Of a stretch of 64,000 bases of DNA, positions 19,476-28,698 are shown piece by piece. Under the pieces are notes generated by a model, which saw only the letters and a list, made by a program, of their open reading frames with translations, searched no databases and was not told the DNA's origin. Each line of letters opens with the position of its first letter. Position 1 is the stretch's first letter. Location: the NCBI RefSeq assembly GCF_019734195.1, contig NZ_JAASHM010000006.1, positions 62,001-126,000 on the forward strand, given 5' to 3'. The DNA is from Clostridium sp. K13. Lineage in GTDB: Bacteria > Bacillota > Clostridia > Clostridiales > Clostridiaceae. Position numbers and translations under genes: made by a program.

Positions 19476-20678
19476 TTAATCCACTTTAGTTTCATAACTT
19501 TCACCAAAGAATTCTTGATCTAATCCTTTTCTTTGGATTTCTTCACTTACTTTAATTGATTTAGTCATATCAACTACTTTGAATATTATAAATGTTACTA
19601 AAATAGAATAAACTCCTATTATTGCAGCTCCTAAAGCTTGAATTAAGAATTGATGTAATCCTGCACTAACTCCATTTATACGTGGATCTGCAAATATTCC
19701 AATTAATAAAATACCTAATAATCCACCCATTCCGTGTACTCCCCAAACATCTAGTGCATCATCCCACATTTTTCTTTCAAACTCAACACAGAAGAAACAT
19801 ACTAATGCACCTAGTGCACCTATAATTAATGCACTTAAAGGAGTAATATATCCTGATGCTGGTGTTACAGTTGCAAGACCTGCAATAGCTCCAATTATTG
19901 CTTCAAGAAATGATGCTTTCTTAGCATACATTACATGTAAAATTAACCATACTATCATTCCTGATGCTGAAGCTACACCTGTGTTTGTAAAAACGATTGC
20001 TGCTATATCTGCTGCAGCTATTGTTCCGCCTGCATTAAATCCGAACCATCCAAATAGCAATAAACCTGCACCTATTGCAACTAATCCTAAATTGAAAGGT
20101 CCTTTTTCATTTTTAACTTTTCTTTCTCCAAGAACATAAATACCACCTAAACATCCAAATCCAGACGTTATATGTATTACAGCTCCACCAGCAAAATCAA
20201 CAAATCCTAGTTTACTTAGGAATCCACCACCCCAAACCCAATGTGCAACTGGGAAGTATATTAAAATCATCCATAGTATCAAAATTTTAACCCATCCACT
20301 AACAGTTAATCTATTTGCAAATGCACCTGTCATTAAAGGTGCTGTAATAATTGCAAACATCATTTGATACATAAAAAATAGTATAAATGGTATTGTTTCG
20401 CTATATCTTAAATCTACTGTAAATGTTACATCATTAAATGCAAAAAATTGCAATGGATTTCCTATAACTCCACCAATGTCATCACCAAATACTAGACTAA
20501 ATCCTCCAAATATCCATAATAAAGCTACTATACCTATTGCAATAAATATTTGAAACATTATAGTTAGGGCATTTTTTCGTTCAACTAAACCACCATAAAA
20601 AAATGCTAATCCTGGTGTCATAATTAAAACAAGTGTTGTAGCTAATATCATAAATGCTACGTCACCATGAATAATCAT
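19476..20678 (-). CDS. amt: ammonium transporter of the Amt/MEP family
   Basis: 400 residues with 11 hydrophobic segments. The twin-histidine pore is visible as GAVIHITSGFG and VWGVHGMGGL, and the signature region DFAGGAVIHI matches. Amt proteins conduct ammonium. It lies 48 nt after ureD, so it should be made together with urease and could release or recover the ammonium that urease makes. No glnB/glnK gene for the PII regulator is next to it, unlike the common amtB-glnK pair. Confidence 0.92.
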   Translation of the reverse strand: MIIHGDVAFMILATTLVLIMTPGLAFFYGGLVERKNALTIMFQIFIAIGIVALLWIFGGFSLVFGDDIGGVIGNPLQFFAFNDVTFTVDLRYSETIPFILFFMYQMMFAIITAPLMTGAFANRLTVSGWVKILILWMILIYFPVAHWVWGGGFLSKLGFVDFAGGAVIHITSGFGCLGGIYVLGERKVKNEKGPFNLGLVAIGAGLLLFGWFGFNAGGTIAAADIAAIVFTNTGVASASGMIVWLILHVMYAKKASFLEAIIGAIAGLATVTPASGYITPLSALIIGALGALVCFFCVEFERKMWDDALDVWGVHGMGGLLGILLIGIFADPRINGVSAGLHQFLIQALGAAIIGVYSILVTFIIFKVVDMTKSIKVSEEIQRKGLDQEFFGESYETKVD

Positions 20679-20726
20679 AGAATCACTCCCTTAATTTTTC
20701 ATTTGATTGACTCTTAAATAAAATTT

Positions 20727-21575
20727 TTAGTACTTTCTTATAATTAAATCTTTAGATCCTAAAAAGTTTTTTCTAATATAATTATGACAAGCCCCTGTTA
20801 CTTGCTCTATATGTTGTGTCAAATTTCCTAATACTCTGAGAACAAATCCATTAACCTCTAATTTTGATATTCCAAAATCTACAGGTAGATTTAATTTTCT
20901 AATTATTCCTCTTAATTCTTCTATTAATTTATCATCCACATTATTATTAATAACTAATAATGTTCCAAAATTTAGATATTTCTCAAAAAAACCTAACTGT
21001 GTTACATCATTATTATTAGGATTAACAATTAAATTATCTAATAATACCAACTTATTATTTACAAATACATTGCTTTTTAACTGTACACTATTATACTTAA
21101 AGTTTTCTCCTTCTGGAGACCATCCGGCCGTAATTCCATCACTATAAATTAATGTTGAAGTTTCATCTAAATATATATTATTAACCTGTTTATATATAGC
21201 ATCCTTATATAAAATAACATTATCAGTTATATATTCTAAGACACTATTTTTTCCTAATTCTATTTCAGTTTCTTGTTGTGTCTTAATATTATTTAAACAC
21301 TTATATACCTTTGCTGCTGCTTGAGTTGTTATAATAGCTCTTGCATCATCTTTTAATTTGAATACATTCTTATACTTTTCTCCTTCAATATACCCTCCAC
21401 CAAGTTGTAATAAATAAAATGTAGGTATATTTTCTCTATCCATTTTGATAGTTGGAGACACCTTTACTAATCCTTCATAAAACTTTTTAGTTGCAATTGT
21501 TTTATTATCTTTTTTTTCTAATACTAAGTCTATTACTCCAGAATATTCACTTTTAATTTTAGCTTCCTTAAACAT
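20727..21575 (-). CDS. ureD: urease accessory protein UreD (UreH)
   Basis: 282 residues. Family-typical stretches include LLQLGGGYIEGE, ITTQAAAKVYK and the middle SDGITAGWSPEGE; the end LTQHIEQVTGACHNYIRK also fits. UreD binds apo-urease first and forms the UreD-UreF-UreG scaffold through which nickel reaches the active site. It starts 1 nt after the ureG stop, so translation is coupled. Confidence 0.92.
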   Translation of the reverse strand: MFKEAKIKSEYSGVIDLVLEKKDNKTIATKKFYEGLVKVSPTIKMDRENIPTFYLLQLGGGYIEGEKYKNVFKLKDDARAIITTQAAAKVYKCLNNIKTQQETEIELGKNSVLEYITDNVILYKDAIYKQVNNIYLDETSTLIYSDGITAGWSPEGENFKYNSVQLKSNVFVNNKLVLLDNLIVNPNNNDVTQLGFFEKYLNFGTLLVINNNVDDKLIEELRGIIRKLNLPVDFGISKLEVNGFVLRVLGNLTQHIEQVTGACHNYIRKNFLGSKDLIIRKY

Positions 21576-21576
21576 A

Positions 21577-22188
21577 TTATGAAATTCCTTCTAATAAGCA
21601 GTTTTTCTTAATCCAACTAATTACACTTTGAATTCCTTCATCAGTTTTAAGGTTAGTAAAAATAAAACTATTCTCATCTCTAAAAGCTAATGTATCTTGT
21701 CTCATAATTTCTAAATTTGCTCCAACATATGGTGCTAAATCAATTTTATTTATAATGAATAAATCACTCTTTATCATACCTTGACCTGCTTTTCTAGGAA
21801 TTTTTTCTCCTTGTGCAACGTCAATAATATATATTGAAAAATCTACTAAATCTGGACTAAATGTTGCAGCTAAATTATCTCCACCACTTTCTAAGAAAAT
21901 AATATCTAAATCATCAAATCTTCTTTTCAACTCTTCTAATGCTTCAAAGTTCATTGATGCATCTTCTCTTATTGCAGTGTGTGGGCATCCTCCTGTTTCG
22001 ACTCCAATAACATGATCTTCACTTAAAACAGAATTTTTAACCATGAACTTAGCATCTTCTTTAGTATAAATATCATTAGTTATAACAGCGCATTTATATT
22101 CACTATTCATTACTCTCGTTAATCTTTCTATAAGTAATGTTTTTCCACTACCTACTGGTCCTCCTACCCCTATTACTACTGGTTTCAT
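21577..22188 (-). CDS. ureG: urease accessory GTPase UreG
   Basis: P-loop [11 protein letters not shown] at the N-terminus, metal-binding CPH motif in [27 protein letters not shown] and base-specificity NKID. UreG hydrolyses GTP to drive nickel delivery and carries nickel at its dimer interface through the CPH motif. There is no histidine-rich N-terminal extension. The start at 22188 (ATG, AAAGGGTG upstream) is preferred to an in-frame TTG at 22212; length is 203 residues. Confidence 0.95.
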   Translation of the reverse strand: MKPVVIGVGGPVGSGKTLLIERLTRVMNSEYKCAVITNDIYTKEDAKFMVKNSVLSEDHVIGVETGGCPHTAIREDASMNFEALEELKRRFDDLDIIFLESGGDNLAATFSPDLVDFSIYIIDVAQGEKIPRKAGQGMIKSDLFIINKIDLAPYVGANLEIMRQDTLAFRDENSFIFTNLKTDEGIQSVISWIKKNCLLEGIS

Positions 22189-22255
22189 ATACAACACCCT
22201 TTCATAATTCAATATAAAGCTTTATTGCAAAAATATTTTTCAAATTTAAAGCTAC

Positions 22256-22957
22256 TTAAGACATAAACAATCTAAACTCCATAATTTCATGCTTAATTTG
22301 AGACAATTCTAATCCTGGACTATTAGCTCCAAAATAATCATCATCTAAATTCATAATAGTCTTATATAGACTTTCAAAATTTTCACTAAACTCTTTTAGT
22401 AATAACTGACCATCTTTTTGCCCTAAAGGAATAGTTCTGACAGCATTACTAATAAGTGTAGAAACTGTACTATACATATGATAAATTATAGCTTCCTTTA
22501 AATTAAAACCTAGAGAATACATTAACATTCCAAATACAATTGCTGGATGTCCAAAGGCTTCTTTATTAGTCATTTTTCTATTATATTCCTTTAATAAATC
22601 AAAATCATATAAATCCAAGAATAGTTTAACCATTCTACTTGCAACTAATTTCCCACCATTTCTACTTTCTATAGCTATAGTTTGAACAGTAATACGATTA
22701 TCTAGATTCCATATACCTTCTATATCACCATTATCTAAATATTCATATAACATTTTTATTGCCAACCCATCACTAAATATAAATTGTTCATTTAAATAAA
22801 CCTTTAACCATTCTCTAAAAGTTTCTGTATTATAAATCTTTTTTAATCTTAAATACGTTTCCATACCATATGAATGATTAAATGAACCAACTGGGAAATT
22901 TGAATCACATATTTGAATTACCTTTAAAACATCTGCAACGTTATTATTAATTGGCAT
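22256..22957 (-). CDS. ureF: urease accessory protein UreF
   Basis: The family motif DSNFPVGSFNHSYGMETYL is near the N-terminus and NAVRTIPLGQKDGQ lies in the C-terminal half. UreF bridges UreD and UreG and acts as fidelity factor in urease activation. I place the start at ATG 22957, which lies within the last codons of ureE (11-nt overlap); the longer frame from GTG 22975 is less likely. No clear ribosome site precedes it, so translation probably depends on coupling to ureE. Confidence 0.9.
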   Translation of the reverse strand: MPINNNVADVLKVIQICDSNFPVGSFNHSYGMETYLRLKKIYNTETFREWLKVYLNEQFIFSDGLAIKMLYEYLDNGDIEGIWNLDNRITVQTIAIESRNGGKLVASRMVKLFLDLYDFDLLKEYNRKMTNKEAFGHPAIVFGMLMYSLGFNLKEAIIYHMYSTVSTLISNAVRTIPLGQKDGQLLLKEFSENFESLYKTIMNLDDDYFGANSPGLELSQIKHEIMEFRLFMS

Positions 22958-23411
22958 GTGTATGAGTGTGCCCAAATTCCACGTGCCTAAAAGCTTTTTT
23001 AAGTTTTAAGTTTTCTCTAGAATAATTTATTTTATCTCGCTTTAATTCACCTTCTACTAATGCATCATATTGAATTATCATTTTTCCATCTTCAAATTGT
23101 GCTTGTAAATGTCTATTTCCAAGGCTATGTGCTATAATACCCATTTCTGTAATATTAGTTGGTCTTATAACTAAAACATCATCACTCTTAATTTTAACTA
23201 TTATCATATTCTTATCATCATGATAAAGTATATCTCCGTCTTTTAATTCAACATTTTCAGATAATGCTATTCCATATTCATGATTATGATCTGAATTAAC
23301 TCTCATTATCCTTTTTAATGCATCTTCACTATTTATATATATTTTTTCAATATGTAAATTGTTTAAATCATTTATATCATCTATATTTCCTAATACTTGA
23401 TTAAAAATCAT
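22947..23411 (-). CDS. ureE: urease nickel chaperone UreE
   Basis: 154 residues, with an N-terminal substrate-binding-like domain and a C-terminal metal domain: MGIIAHSLGNRHLQAQ contains the conserved interface histidine. The tail ends FGHTHTHAN, a short histidine-rich sequence that would add nickel sites, much shorter than the His-rich tail of Klebsiella UreE. UreE hands nickel to UreG. The histidine tail codons overlap the start of ureF. Confidence 0.92.
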   Translation of the reverse strand: MIFNQVLGNIDDINDLNNLHIEKIYINSEDALKRIMRVNSDHNHEYGIALSENVELKDGDILYHDDKNMIIVKIKSDDVLVIRPTNITEMGIIAHSLGNRHLQAQFEDGKMIIQYDALVEGELKRDKINYSRENLKLKKAFRHVEFGHTHTHAN

Positions 23412-23429
23412 ATAAACCTCTCCTTATTA

Positions 23430-25145
23430 TTAGAATAAGAAATATCTTTGTGCTAATGGTAATTCACTTGCTGGTTCACAAGTTACTAATTCTCCATCAA
23501 CTGTAACATCATAAGTTTGAGGATCTACTCTAATTTCTGGAGTAGCATCGTTAAGCTTCATATCTTTCTTAGTCAAATTTCTAATTCCACTTACTGGTAA
23601 AACTGTCTTTTCTAATCCTAATTCTTCTTTTACTCCGTGTTCATAAGCATATTTAGAAACGAAAGTTATACAAGTTGTTTCTTGTGCCTTTCCAAATGCT
23701 CCATAACAATCTCTATACACTACTGGTTGACATGTTGGGATAGAAGCATTAGCATCACCAATTATTCCTCTAATTGCCATTCCACCTTTAATAATTAAAT
23801 GTGGTTTAACTCCAAAGTATGGTGGTTCCCAAAGTACTAAGTCAGCAAGTTTTCCAACTTCTACTGAACCTATATATTTAGACATACCTTGTGCTATTGC
23901 AGGATTTATTGTATATTTAGCAATATATCTTCTAACTCTATTATTATCGCTATATTCACTATCATCTGGGAATGTTCCTCTTTGTTTCTTCATTTTTGAA
24001 GCTGTTTGCCAAGTTCTTGTTACGACTTCCCCAATTCTTCCCATTGCTAATGTATCAGAACTCATAATACTAAAAATACCCATATCTTGGAATATATCTT
24101 CAGCTGCTATTGTTTGATGTCTAATTCTTGAATCAGCAAAAGCTATATCTTCTGGTACTTTTGCATCTAAATGGTGACAAACCATAAGCATATCTAAATG
24201 TTCTGCTATTGTATTAATAGTATACGGCTTTGTTGGATTTGTTGATGCAGGTAAAATATTTATTTGTGATGCTACTTTCATTAAGTCTGGTGCGTGACCG
24301 CCTCCTGCACCTTCAGTATGATATGTATGAATTACTCTACCAGCAATTGCTTGAATAGTATGTTCTACAAATCCACCTTCATTTAAAGTATCACTATGTA
24401 AAGCAACTTGAGTATCATATTTTTCGGCTGTTTCTAATGCATAATTTATAGCTGATCTTGTTGCACCCCAGTCTTCATGAACTTTAAGTCCAATTGCACC
24501 TGCTTCTATTTGTTCAGCATTAACATCAATATTAGCTCCGCTACCTTTTCCTAAAATACCTACATTTACTGGCCATCCGTCTGCTGATTGAAGCATTTTT
24601 CCTATATTCCATGGTCCAGGAGTAGAAGTAACAGCATTTGTACCATCAATTGGACCTGTTCCTCCACCTACTAATGTAGTAATACCATTTTCTAATGCAA
24701 CTTGAGCACATTCTGGATGAATATAGTGAACGTGAGTATCTATTCCACCAGCTGTTAAAATTCTTCCTTCACCTGCTAAGGCTTCAGTTCCAACCCCTAC
24801 TACAAAGTCAACATTATCCATTGTGTCAGGGTTACCGCCTTTACCTATAGCAATAATTTTTCCATCTTTAATACCTACATCTGCTTTATATATTCCAGTG
24901 TAGTCTACTATAGTTGCACCTGTTATAATTAAATCAACAACTTCTGGATTTTTGCTAGTTTGAGTAGCATTTTGACCCATACCATCTCTAAGAGTTTTAC
25001 CTCCACCAAACTTACACTCGTTTCCATATCCTGTATAGTCTTTTTCAATTTTTATGAAAAGGTCAGTATCTGCAAGTCTGATACTATCCCCTTCTGTTGG
25101 CCCAAATAATTCTGCATATCTATGTCTATCAATTTCAAAACTCAT
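23430..25145 (-). CDS. ureC: urease subunit alpha (catalytic)
   Basis: 571 residues, full length. The nickel ligands are all visible: THVHYIHPE, the lysine to be carbamylated in [31 protein letters not shown], the flap CHHLD, and the aspartate in SSDTLAMGR. The enzyme hydrolyses urea to ammonia and carbamate in the cytoplasm. Its ATG shares one base with the ureB stop (TAATG). The separate A, B and C subunits follow the usual bacterial three-gene arrangement, unlike Helicobacter where A and B are fused. Confidence 0.98.
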   Translation of the reverse strand: MSFEIDRHRYAELFGPTEGDSIRLADTDLFIKIEKDYTGYGNECKFGGGKTLRDGMGQNATQTSKNPEVVDLIITGATIVDYTGIYKADVGIKDGKIIAIGKGGNPDTMDNVDFVVGVGTEALAGEGRILTAGGIDTHVHYIHPECAQVALENGITTLVGGGTGPIDGTNAVTSTPGPWNIGKMLQSADGWPVNVGILGKGSGANIDVNAEQIEAGAIGLKVHEDWGATRSAINYALETAEKYDTQVALHSDTLNEGGFVEHTIQAIAGRVIHTYHTEGAGGGHAPDLMKVASQINILPASTNPTKPYTINTIAEHLDMLMVCHHLDAKVPEDIAFADSRIRHQTIAAEDIFQDMGIFSIMSSDTLAMGRIGEVVTRTWQTASKMKKQRGTFPDDSEYSDNNRVRRYIAKYTINPAIAQGMSKYIGSVEVGKLADLVLWEPPYFGVKPHLIIKGGMAIRGIIGDANASIPTCQPVVYRDCYGAFGKAQETTCITFVSKYAYEHGVKEELGLEKTVLPVSGIRNLTKKDMKLNDATPEIRVDPQTYDVTVDGELVTCEPASELPLAQRYFLF

Positions 25146-25480
25146 TACTTTTCACCGCTCCCTTTTGACATTCCATCTAAGAATCCATCGCACATATTTC
25201 TAATTCCATAAACTCTTCTATATCCACCAATATTAATTAAGTTTACTTCCTTCTTATCTCCAGGTTCAAATCTAACAGCTGTTCCTGAAGGGATATCTAA
25301 TCTTTTTCCCCAAGCTGCATTTCTATCAAAATCTAAAGCATCATTTACTTCATAAAAATGATAATGTGATCCTATTTGTACTGGTCTATCCCCAGTATTA
25401 AGAACTTGTAACTTTATGGCTTCTTTCCCTTCATTATATTGAATTGTTCCTTCTTGTATTTTTAATTCACCTGGTACCAT
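25145..25480 (-). CDS. ureB: urease subunit beta
   Basis: 111 residues, matching UreB: start [17 protein letters not shown], then [34 protein letters not shown] and [14 protein letters not shown]. It is a structural subunit of the UreABC trimer and binds UreC near the active-site flap. It begins 13 nt after ureA. Confidence 0.97.
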   Translation of the reverse strand: MVPGELKIQEGTIQYNEGKEAIKLQVLNTGDRPVQIGSHYHFYEVNDALDFDRNAAWGKRLDIPSGTAVRFEPGDKKEVNLINIGGYRRVYGIRNMCDGFLDGMSKGSGEK

Positions 25481-25493
25481 ACTTCAGCCCTCC

Positions 25494-25796
25494 TTATTTA
25501 ATTGGTTCATGTACTGTTACTAATTTAGTTCCATCAGGGAACGTACACTCAACTTGAACTGCATGAATCATTTCTGGAACACCTTCCATAACTTCATCTT
25601 TAGATAAAATTTTTGTTCCATAGTCCATTAAATATTCAACTGTTTTTCCTTCTCTAGCACCCTCTAGCATTTCATCTGTTATTATTGCCATAGCTTCAGG
25701 ATAATTTAGTTTTAGTCCTTTGCCTTTTCTTTTACGGGCTACATCAGCTGCAACAGCAACCATCAATTTTTCTTGTTCTCTAATTGTTAAATGCAA
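25494..25796 (-). CDS. ureA: urease subunit gamma
   Basis: 100 residues with the family pattern [30 protein letters not shown] and [19 protein letters not shown]. It starts at a TTG codon at 25796, 7 nt after AAGGAGGAA; no ATG in frame gives the conserved N-terminus. The TTG may moderate expression of the first subunit. It is 104 nt downstream of the carbonic anhydrase stop with no clear terminator between, so both may be on one transcript. Confidence 0.96.
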   Translation of the reverse strand: MHLTIREQEKLMVAVAADVARKRKGKGLKLNYPEAMAIITDEMLEGAREGKTVEYLMDYGTKILSKDEVMEGVPEMIHAVQVECTFPDGTKLVTVHEPIK

Positions 25797-25900
25797 AATA
25801 AATTCCTCCTTTTTTTCTTATAATAAACATAAAAAATTGTTACATATTTGTTATTTTTCCTACATTTTTATATTTTATTCTTTTTGGTTAGCTTTTTTTC

Positions 25901-26593
25901 TTATTCGTTAAAAGTTACCTTTCCACCCAAGTCATAATAAGCTCCAACAACCTTAAGTTTACCTTGATTTATAAGAGCCTTAACTGCATCATCTTCTGAT
26001 ACTTCTTTAACTACAGCATCTACATTTGCGTGAATTGCATCATCTATTGTTCCATCTTTATTTATACTAGGTGTTATTTTTTCAACAAATGATTCCATAT
26101 TTCCAGTTACTTTCTCGCCCTTAACTACTTCGTTGTATGTTGCAGTTACAGCTCCACAGCTTTGATGTCCCATGACAACTACTAAAGGCGTATTTAATTC
26201 CTCCACTGCATATTCAATAGAACCCAAAGCATCATCATCAACTACATTTCCAGCTAATCTGACATCAAATATTTCACCAAGCCCTGCATTAAAAACAGTT
26301 GTAGGCGTCACTCTTGAATCAGAACAAGATATAATTACTGCATAAGGACTTTGACCATCTTTTAATGCATCTCTTCTTTGCTGTCCTACATTTCTTAATA
26401 TTGAAGTATCAGTAACAAATCTTTCATTACCCTCTTTCAACATTTGTAGTGCCTCATCTGCTGATGATACTTTTGTATCTACAACTACAATTTCAGCAAT
26501 ACTTTGGTTAGGTGTATTATTTGTTGTATTATCTCCGCATCCTACTAATAACAAAGAACTAATAAGTAAAACTGTTATTAAACTTTTATTCAT
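25901..26593 (-). CDS. lipoprotein beta-carbonic anhydrase
   Basis: A lipoprotein signal with lipobox LLVGC (cysteine at residue 19) is followed by a Asn/Thr-rich linker and a beta-class carbonic anhydrase domain. Zinc ligands and the Asp-Arg dyad are present: ISCSDSRVTP and GHQSCGAV. It interconverts CO2 and bicarbonate, here outside the membrane. Position directly upstream of ureA, same strand, suggests that it handles CO2 from urea hydrolysis and so buffers the wall space; that link is inference. Most bacterial beta-carbonic anhydrases are cytoplasmic, so the lipobox is notable. Confidence 0.9.
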   Translation of the reverse strand: MNKSLITVLLISSLLLVGCGDNTTNNTPNQSIAEIVVVDTKVSSADEALQMLKEGNERFVTDTSILRNVGQQRRDALKDGQSPYAVIISCSDSRVTPTTVFNAGLGEIFDVRLAGNVVDDDALGSIEYAVEELNTPLVVVMGHQSCGAVTATYNEVVKGEKVTGNMESFVEKITPSINKDGTIDDAIHANVDAVVKEVSEDDAVKALINQGKLKVVGAYYDLGGKVTFNE

Positions 26594-26679
26594 TTTTCTT
26601 TCCTCCTTCTTATATAAATAAAATTACATATATTTTTTATTACATATGCTAAATATAATATGAACGAAAATTTAATAAC

Positions 26680-26718
26680 ATATTCATAAATTTATTTTTC
26701 TATTAAAATTATGAATAT
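26680..26718. repeat. 10-bp inverted repeat upstream of the carbonic anhydrase gene
   Basis: ATATTCATAA (26680-26689) and TTATGAATAT (26709-26718) are perfect inverted copies 19 bp apart. It could be an operator for the carbonic anhydrase-urease transcript or the end hairpin of nikA2. The arm order does not match the NikR consensus. Nothing else of note lies in 26594-26788. Confidence 0.4.
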
Positions 26719-26788
26719 TTCCCTTGGCTTAGTTATTATATTTATTTTAAAATTTTGCATTTAACATTTTAATTTTTTATTTTTAAAT

Positions 26789-28327
26789 TTATTCTAATTC
26801 CCATTCTTCTACATTCCAAAATATCCCTACGCCATGGTGCCCTAATATTGTTTCTGTTGATATTCCTTTTATATTACTCTTAGCTATATAAATTGCATCT
26901 ATATATGCTAAGAATGTATATGGCATATCTTTTGTCATTTCTTCTTGAAATTCTTTATAGTATTTCAATCTTTCTTCAAATACATCTATATGCCTTGCTT
27001 CAGTAAGTAATTTATCTATTTTACTATTTGAATATGCATTAAAATTATCACCACCATTGGTTGTAAATACTTTATATGTATGATTATCAGGATCAAATGG
27101 ACTTCCCCATCCTACTAAAAAGGCCCCTTGATTTTTCCAATCAATATTTGCATTTACAACAACTTTCACATCAACTCCAACCTTTTTTAACTCTTGTGAT
27201 AAAAAATTTGAAATATCTAATCTTTCTTGGTCACCCTCCATAGAAACTAATTCAAAACTTAATTTTGTTCCATCTTTTTCATATATTCCATCATTACCAA
27301 TTTTCCATCCTGCATCTTCTAATAACTCTTTAGTCTTATTAGGATTATAGTCGAATTTTTCTATATCAGGATTATTGTATTTTCCCATTTGTAGAGGTGA
27401 ATATGCAACTTCACCATATCCTAATAAAATGTTATCTACTATTTCCTTTCTATTTACTGCATAACTTAAAGCATTTGGTAACTCTCTATTTTCTTTAAAT
27501 AATGGATAATTAAAATTGTACATTATTCCTCGATAATCAGAAGTCTTCATAACATCTATTACAAATTCATTATTTCCTTTAAATGTATCAATATCTTTTG
27601 GTGTAACTTGTGCTAAATCTAATTCCCCACTTTTTAATTGAACTACTCTAGCTTTTGTATCATCCACTATCTTAAAAATTATTTTATCTATCTTAGGGTC
27701 ACTTTTGAAATATTCCTCATTTTTTATAAGTGTTATACTTTGACCTTCATCCCAATTGCTAAACTTATATGGCCCAGTACCTATAGGATTTCTATTAAAT
27801 TCAGAAGTAGTAATATCTTGACCTTCCCAAATATGCTTAGGTAATATTCCTACCGTTAAGTAATCTAATAAAGCAACATTTTCATTTTTTAAAACAATTT
27901 TTAAAGTATTGTTATCAATTATTTGGATTTCATCTATATCTATATAATTAGATACTATTTCTGATCCTACCTCTGGATTTAAGATAGTCTCATAAGTAAA
28001 TTTCACATCTTCTGATGTAAATGCTTTTCCATCATGCCATTTAACATCATTCCTTAAATAAAATGTATATGTTAAATTTTCTTTATCATATTCCCATTTT
28101 TCTGCTAAAGAAGGTACTATATTATTATCTTTATCATGAGATGTTAATCCATTAAACAATAATAAATTAATTTCTCCATGCTCATACAAAGCTGGATTTA
28201 TACTTGTATAATCATTGCTTCCATATACTAATACATTTTCATTTTTTACATTTTCTTCACCTTTACAGCCTATACTCACCATTAAAGTAATAATTAATAT
28301 AATACTCACTAATCCTTTTAACTTCAT
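26789..28327 (-). CDS. nikA: nickel/peptide ABC transporter substrate-binding lipoprotein (solitary paralogue)
   Basis: SBP family 5 protein of 512 residues with lipobox MVSIGC. I start at ATG 28327 with GGAGGG upstream; the longer frame to 28363 would lie inside the leader terminator. It is close to the other substrate-binding protein of this locus along its whole length (shared: INPALYEHGEIN, RNPIGTGPYK, ELDLAQVTPKDI, YRGIMYNFN, and the end GHHGVGIFWNVEEWELE). It has its own promoter and leader. Nickel specificity rests on context: hypB, urease and the shared leader; an oligopeptide or chelator role is the alternative. Confidence 0.72.
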   Translation of the reverse strand: MKLKGLVSIILIITLMVSIGCKGEENVKNENVLVYGSNDYTSINPALYEHGEINLLLFNGLTSHDKDNNIVPSLAEKWEYDKENLTYTFYLRNDVKWHDGKAFTSEDVKFTYETILNPEVGSEIVSNYIDIDEIQIIDNNTLKIVLKNENVALLDYLTVGILPKHIWEGQDITTSEFNRNPIGTGPYKFSNWDEGQSITLIKNEEYFKSDPKIDKIIFKIVDDTKARVVQLKSGELDLAQVTPKDIDTFKGNNEFVIDVMKTSDYRGIMYNFNYPLFKENRELPNALSYAVNRKEIVDNILLGYGEVAYSPLQMGKYNNPDIEKFDYNPNKTKELLEDAGWKIGNDGIYEKDGTKLSFELVSMEGDQERLDISNFLSQELKKVGVDVKVVVNANIDWKNQGAFLVGWGSPFDPDNHTYKVFTTNGGDNFNAYSNSKIDKLLTEARHIDVFEERLKYYKEFQEEMTKDMPYTFLAYIDAIYIAKSNIKGISTETILGHHGVGIFWNVEEWELE

Positions 28328-28344
28328 AAATGTCCCTCCAAATA

Positions 28345-28464
28345 ATTTAAAAATAAAAACCACGAAAAAGATAACGAAAAAACTTTCTTCGTTAACCTTC
28401 GTGGTTAATATAATTACATTTTATTATTTTATTACTAAATATAAGCCCTCGTGACTTATATAAT
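28345..28464 (-). ncRNA. tandem-hairpin leader with terminator, copy 2 (upstream of solitary nikA)
   Basis: Read on the minus strand. Hairpin A (28458-28442) is TAAGTC-ACGAG-GGCTTA, next comes TATTTAGTAA and a linker, then hairpin B (28408-28392) TTAACC-ACGAA-GGTTAA. The first arm and loop of B, AACCACGAA (28406-28398), also pair perfectly with TTCGTGGTT (28366-28358), with an inner stem, followed by TTTATTTTTAAA: an intrinsic terminator that excludes hairpin B. A -10 TATAAT at 28476-28471 (weak -35) puts the RNA 5' end next to hairpin A. The coding start is 28327. Same design as the nikB leader. Confidence 0.7.
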
Positions 28465-28530
28465 TTTAAAATTATATAAACTATAAATATTAGAGTTCAT
28501 AACTTATATTATGGTGAAATCTAATATAAT

Positions 28531-28582
28531 AAATCAAAAAATACTATAATTAGTTTTATTTTTTAAAAACTAATTATAGTAT
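28531..28582 (-). terminator. second terminator hairpin downstream of nikE
   Basis: A 17-bp perfect stem (28541-28557 with 28566-28582), A+T-rich, is followed on the minus strand by TTTTTGATTT. Confidence 0.65.
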
Positions 28583-28620
28583 TGACTAAAATTTATTTGA
28601 GTATTCACTTATTTTAAAAC

Positions 28621-28670
28621 AAAATTAAAAACTTCTCTACAACTACTAATTTAAATAGCCCTAGAGAAGT
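28621..28670 (-). terminator. terminator of the nik operon
   Basis: On the minus strand ACTTCTCTA pairs with TAGAGAAGT and TTTTTAATTTT follows, 29 nt after the nikE stop codon. With the hairpin at 28531-28582 it makes a double stop between nikE and the nikA2 promoter. Confidence 0.7.
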
Positions 28671-28698
28671 CAAAATAATATTATTACATTATAGTATT

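Noticed and set aside
28328-28363. N-terminal extension of the solitary NikA to 28363
   Set aside because: It would lie inside the leader terminator, and the ATG at 28327 has a strong ribosome site and a proper lipoprotein signal.
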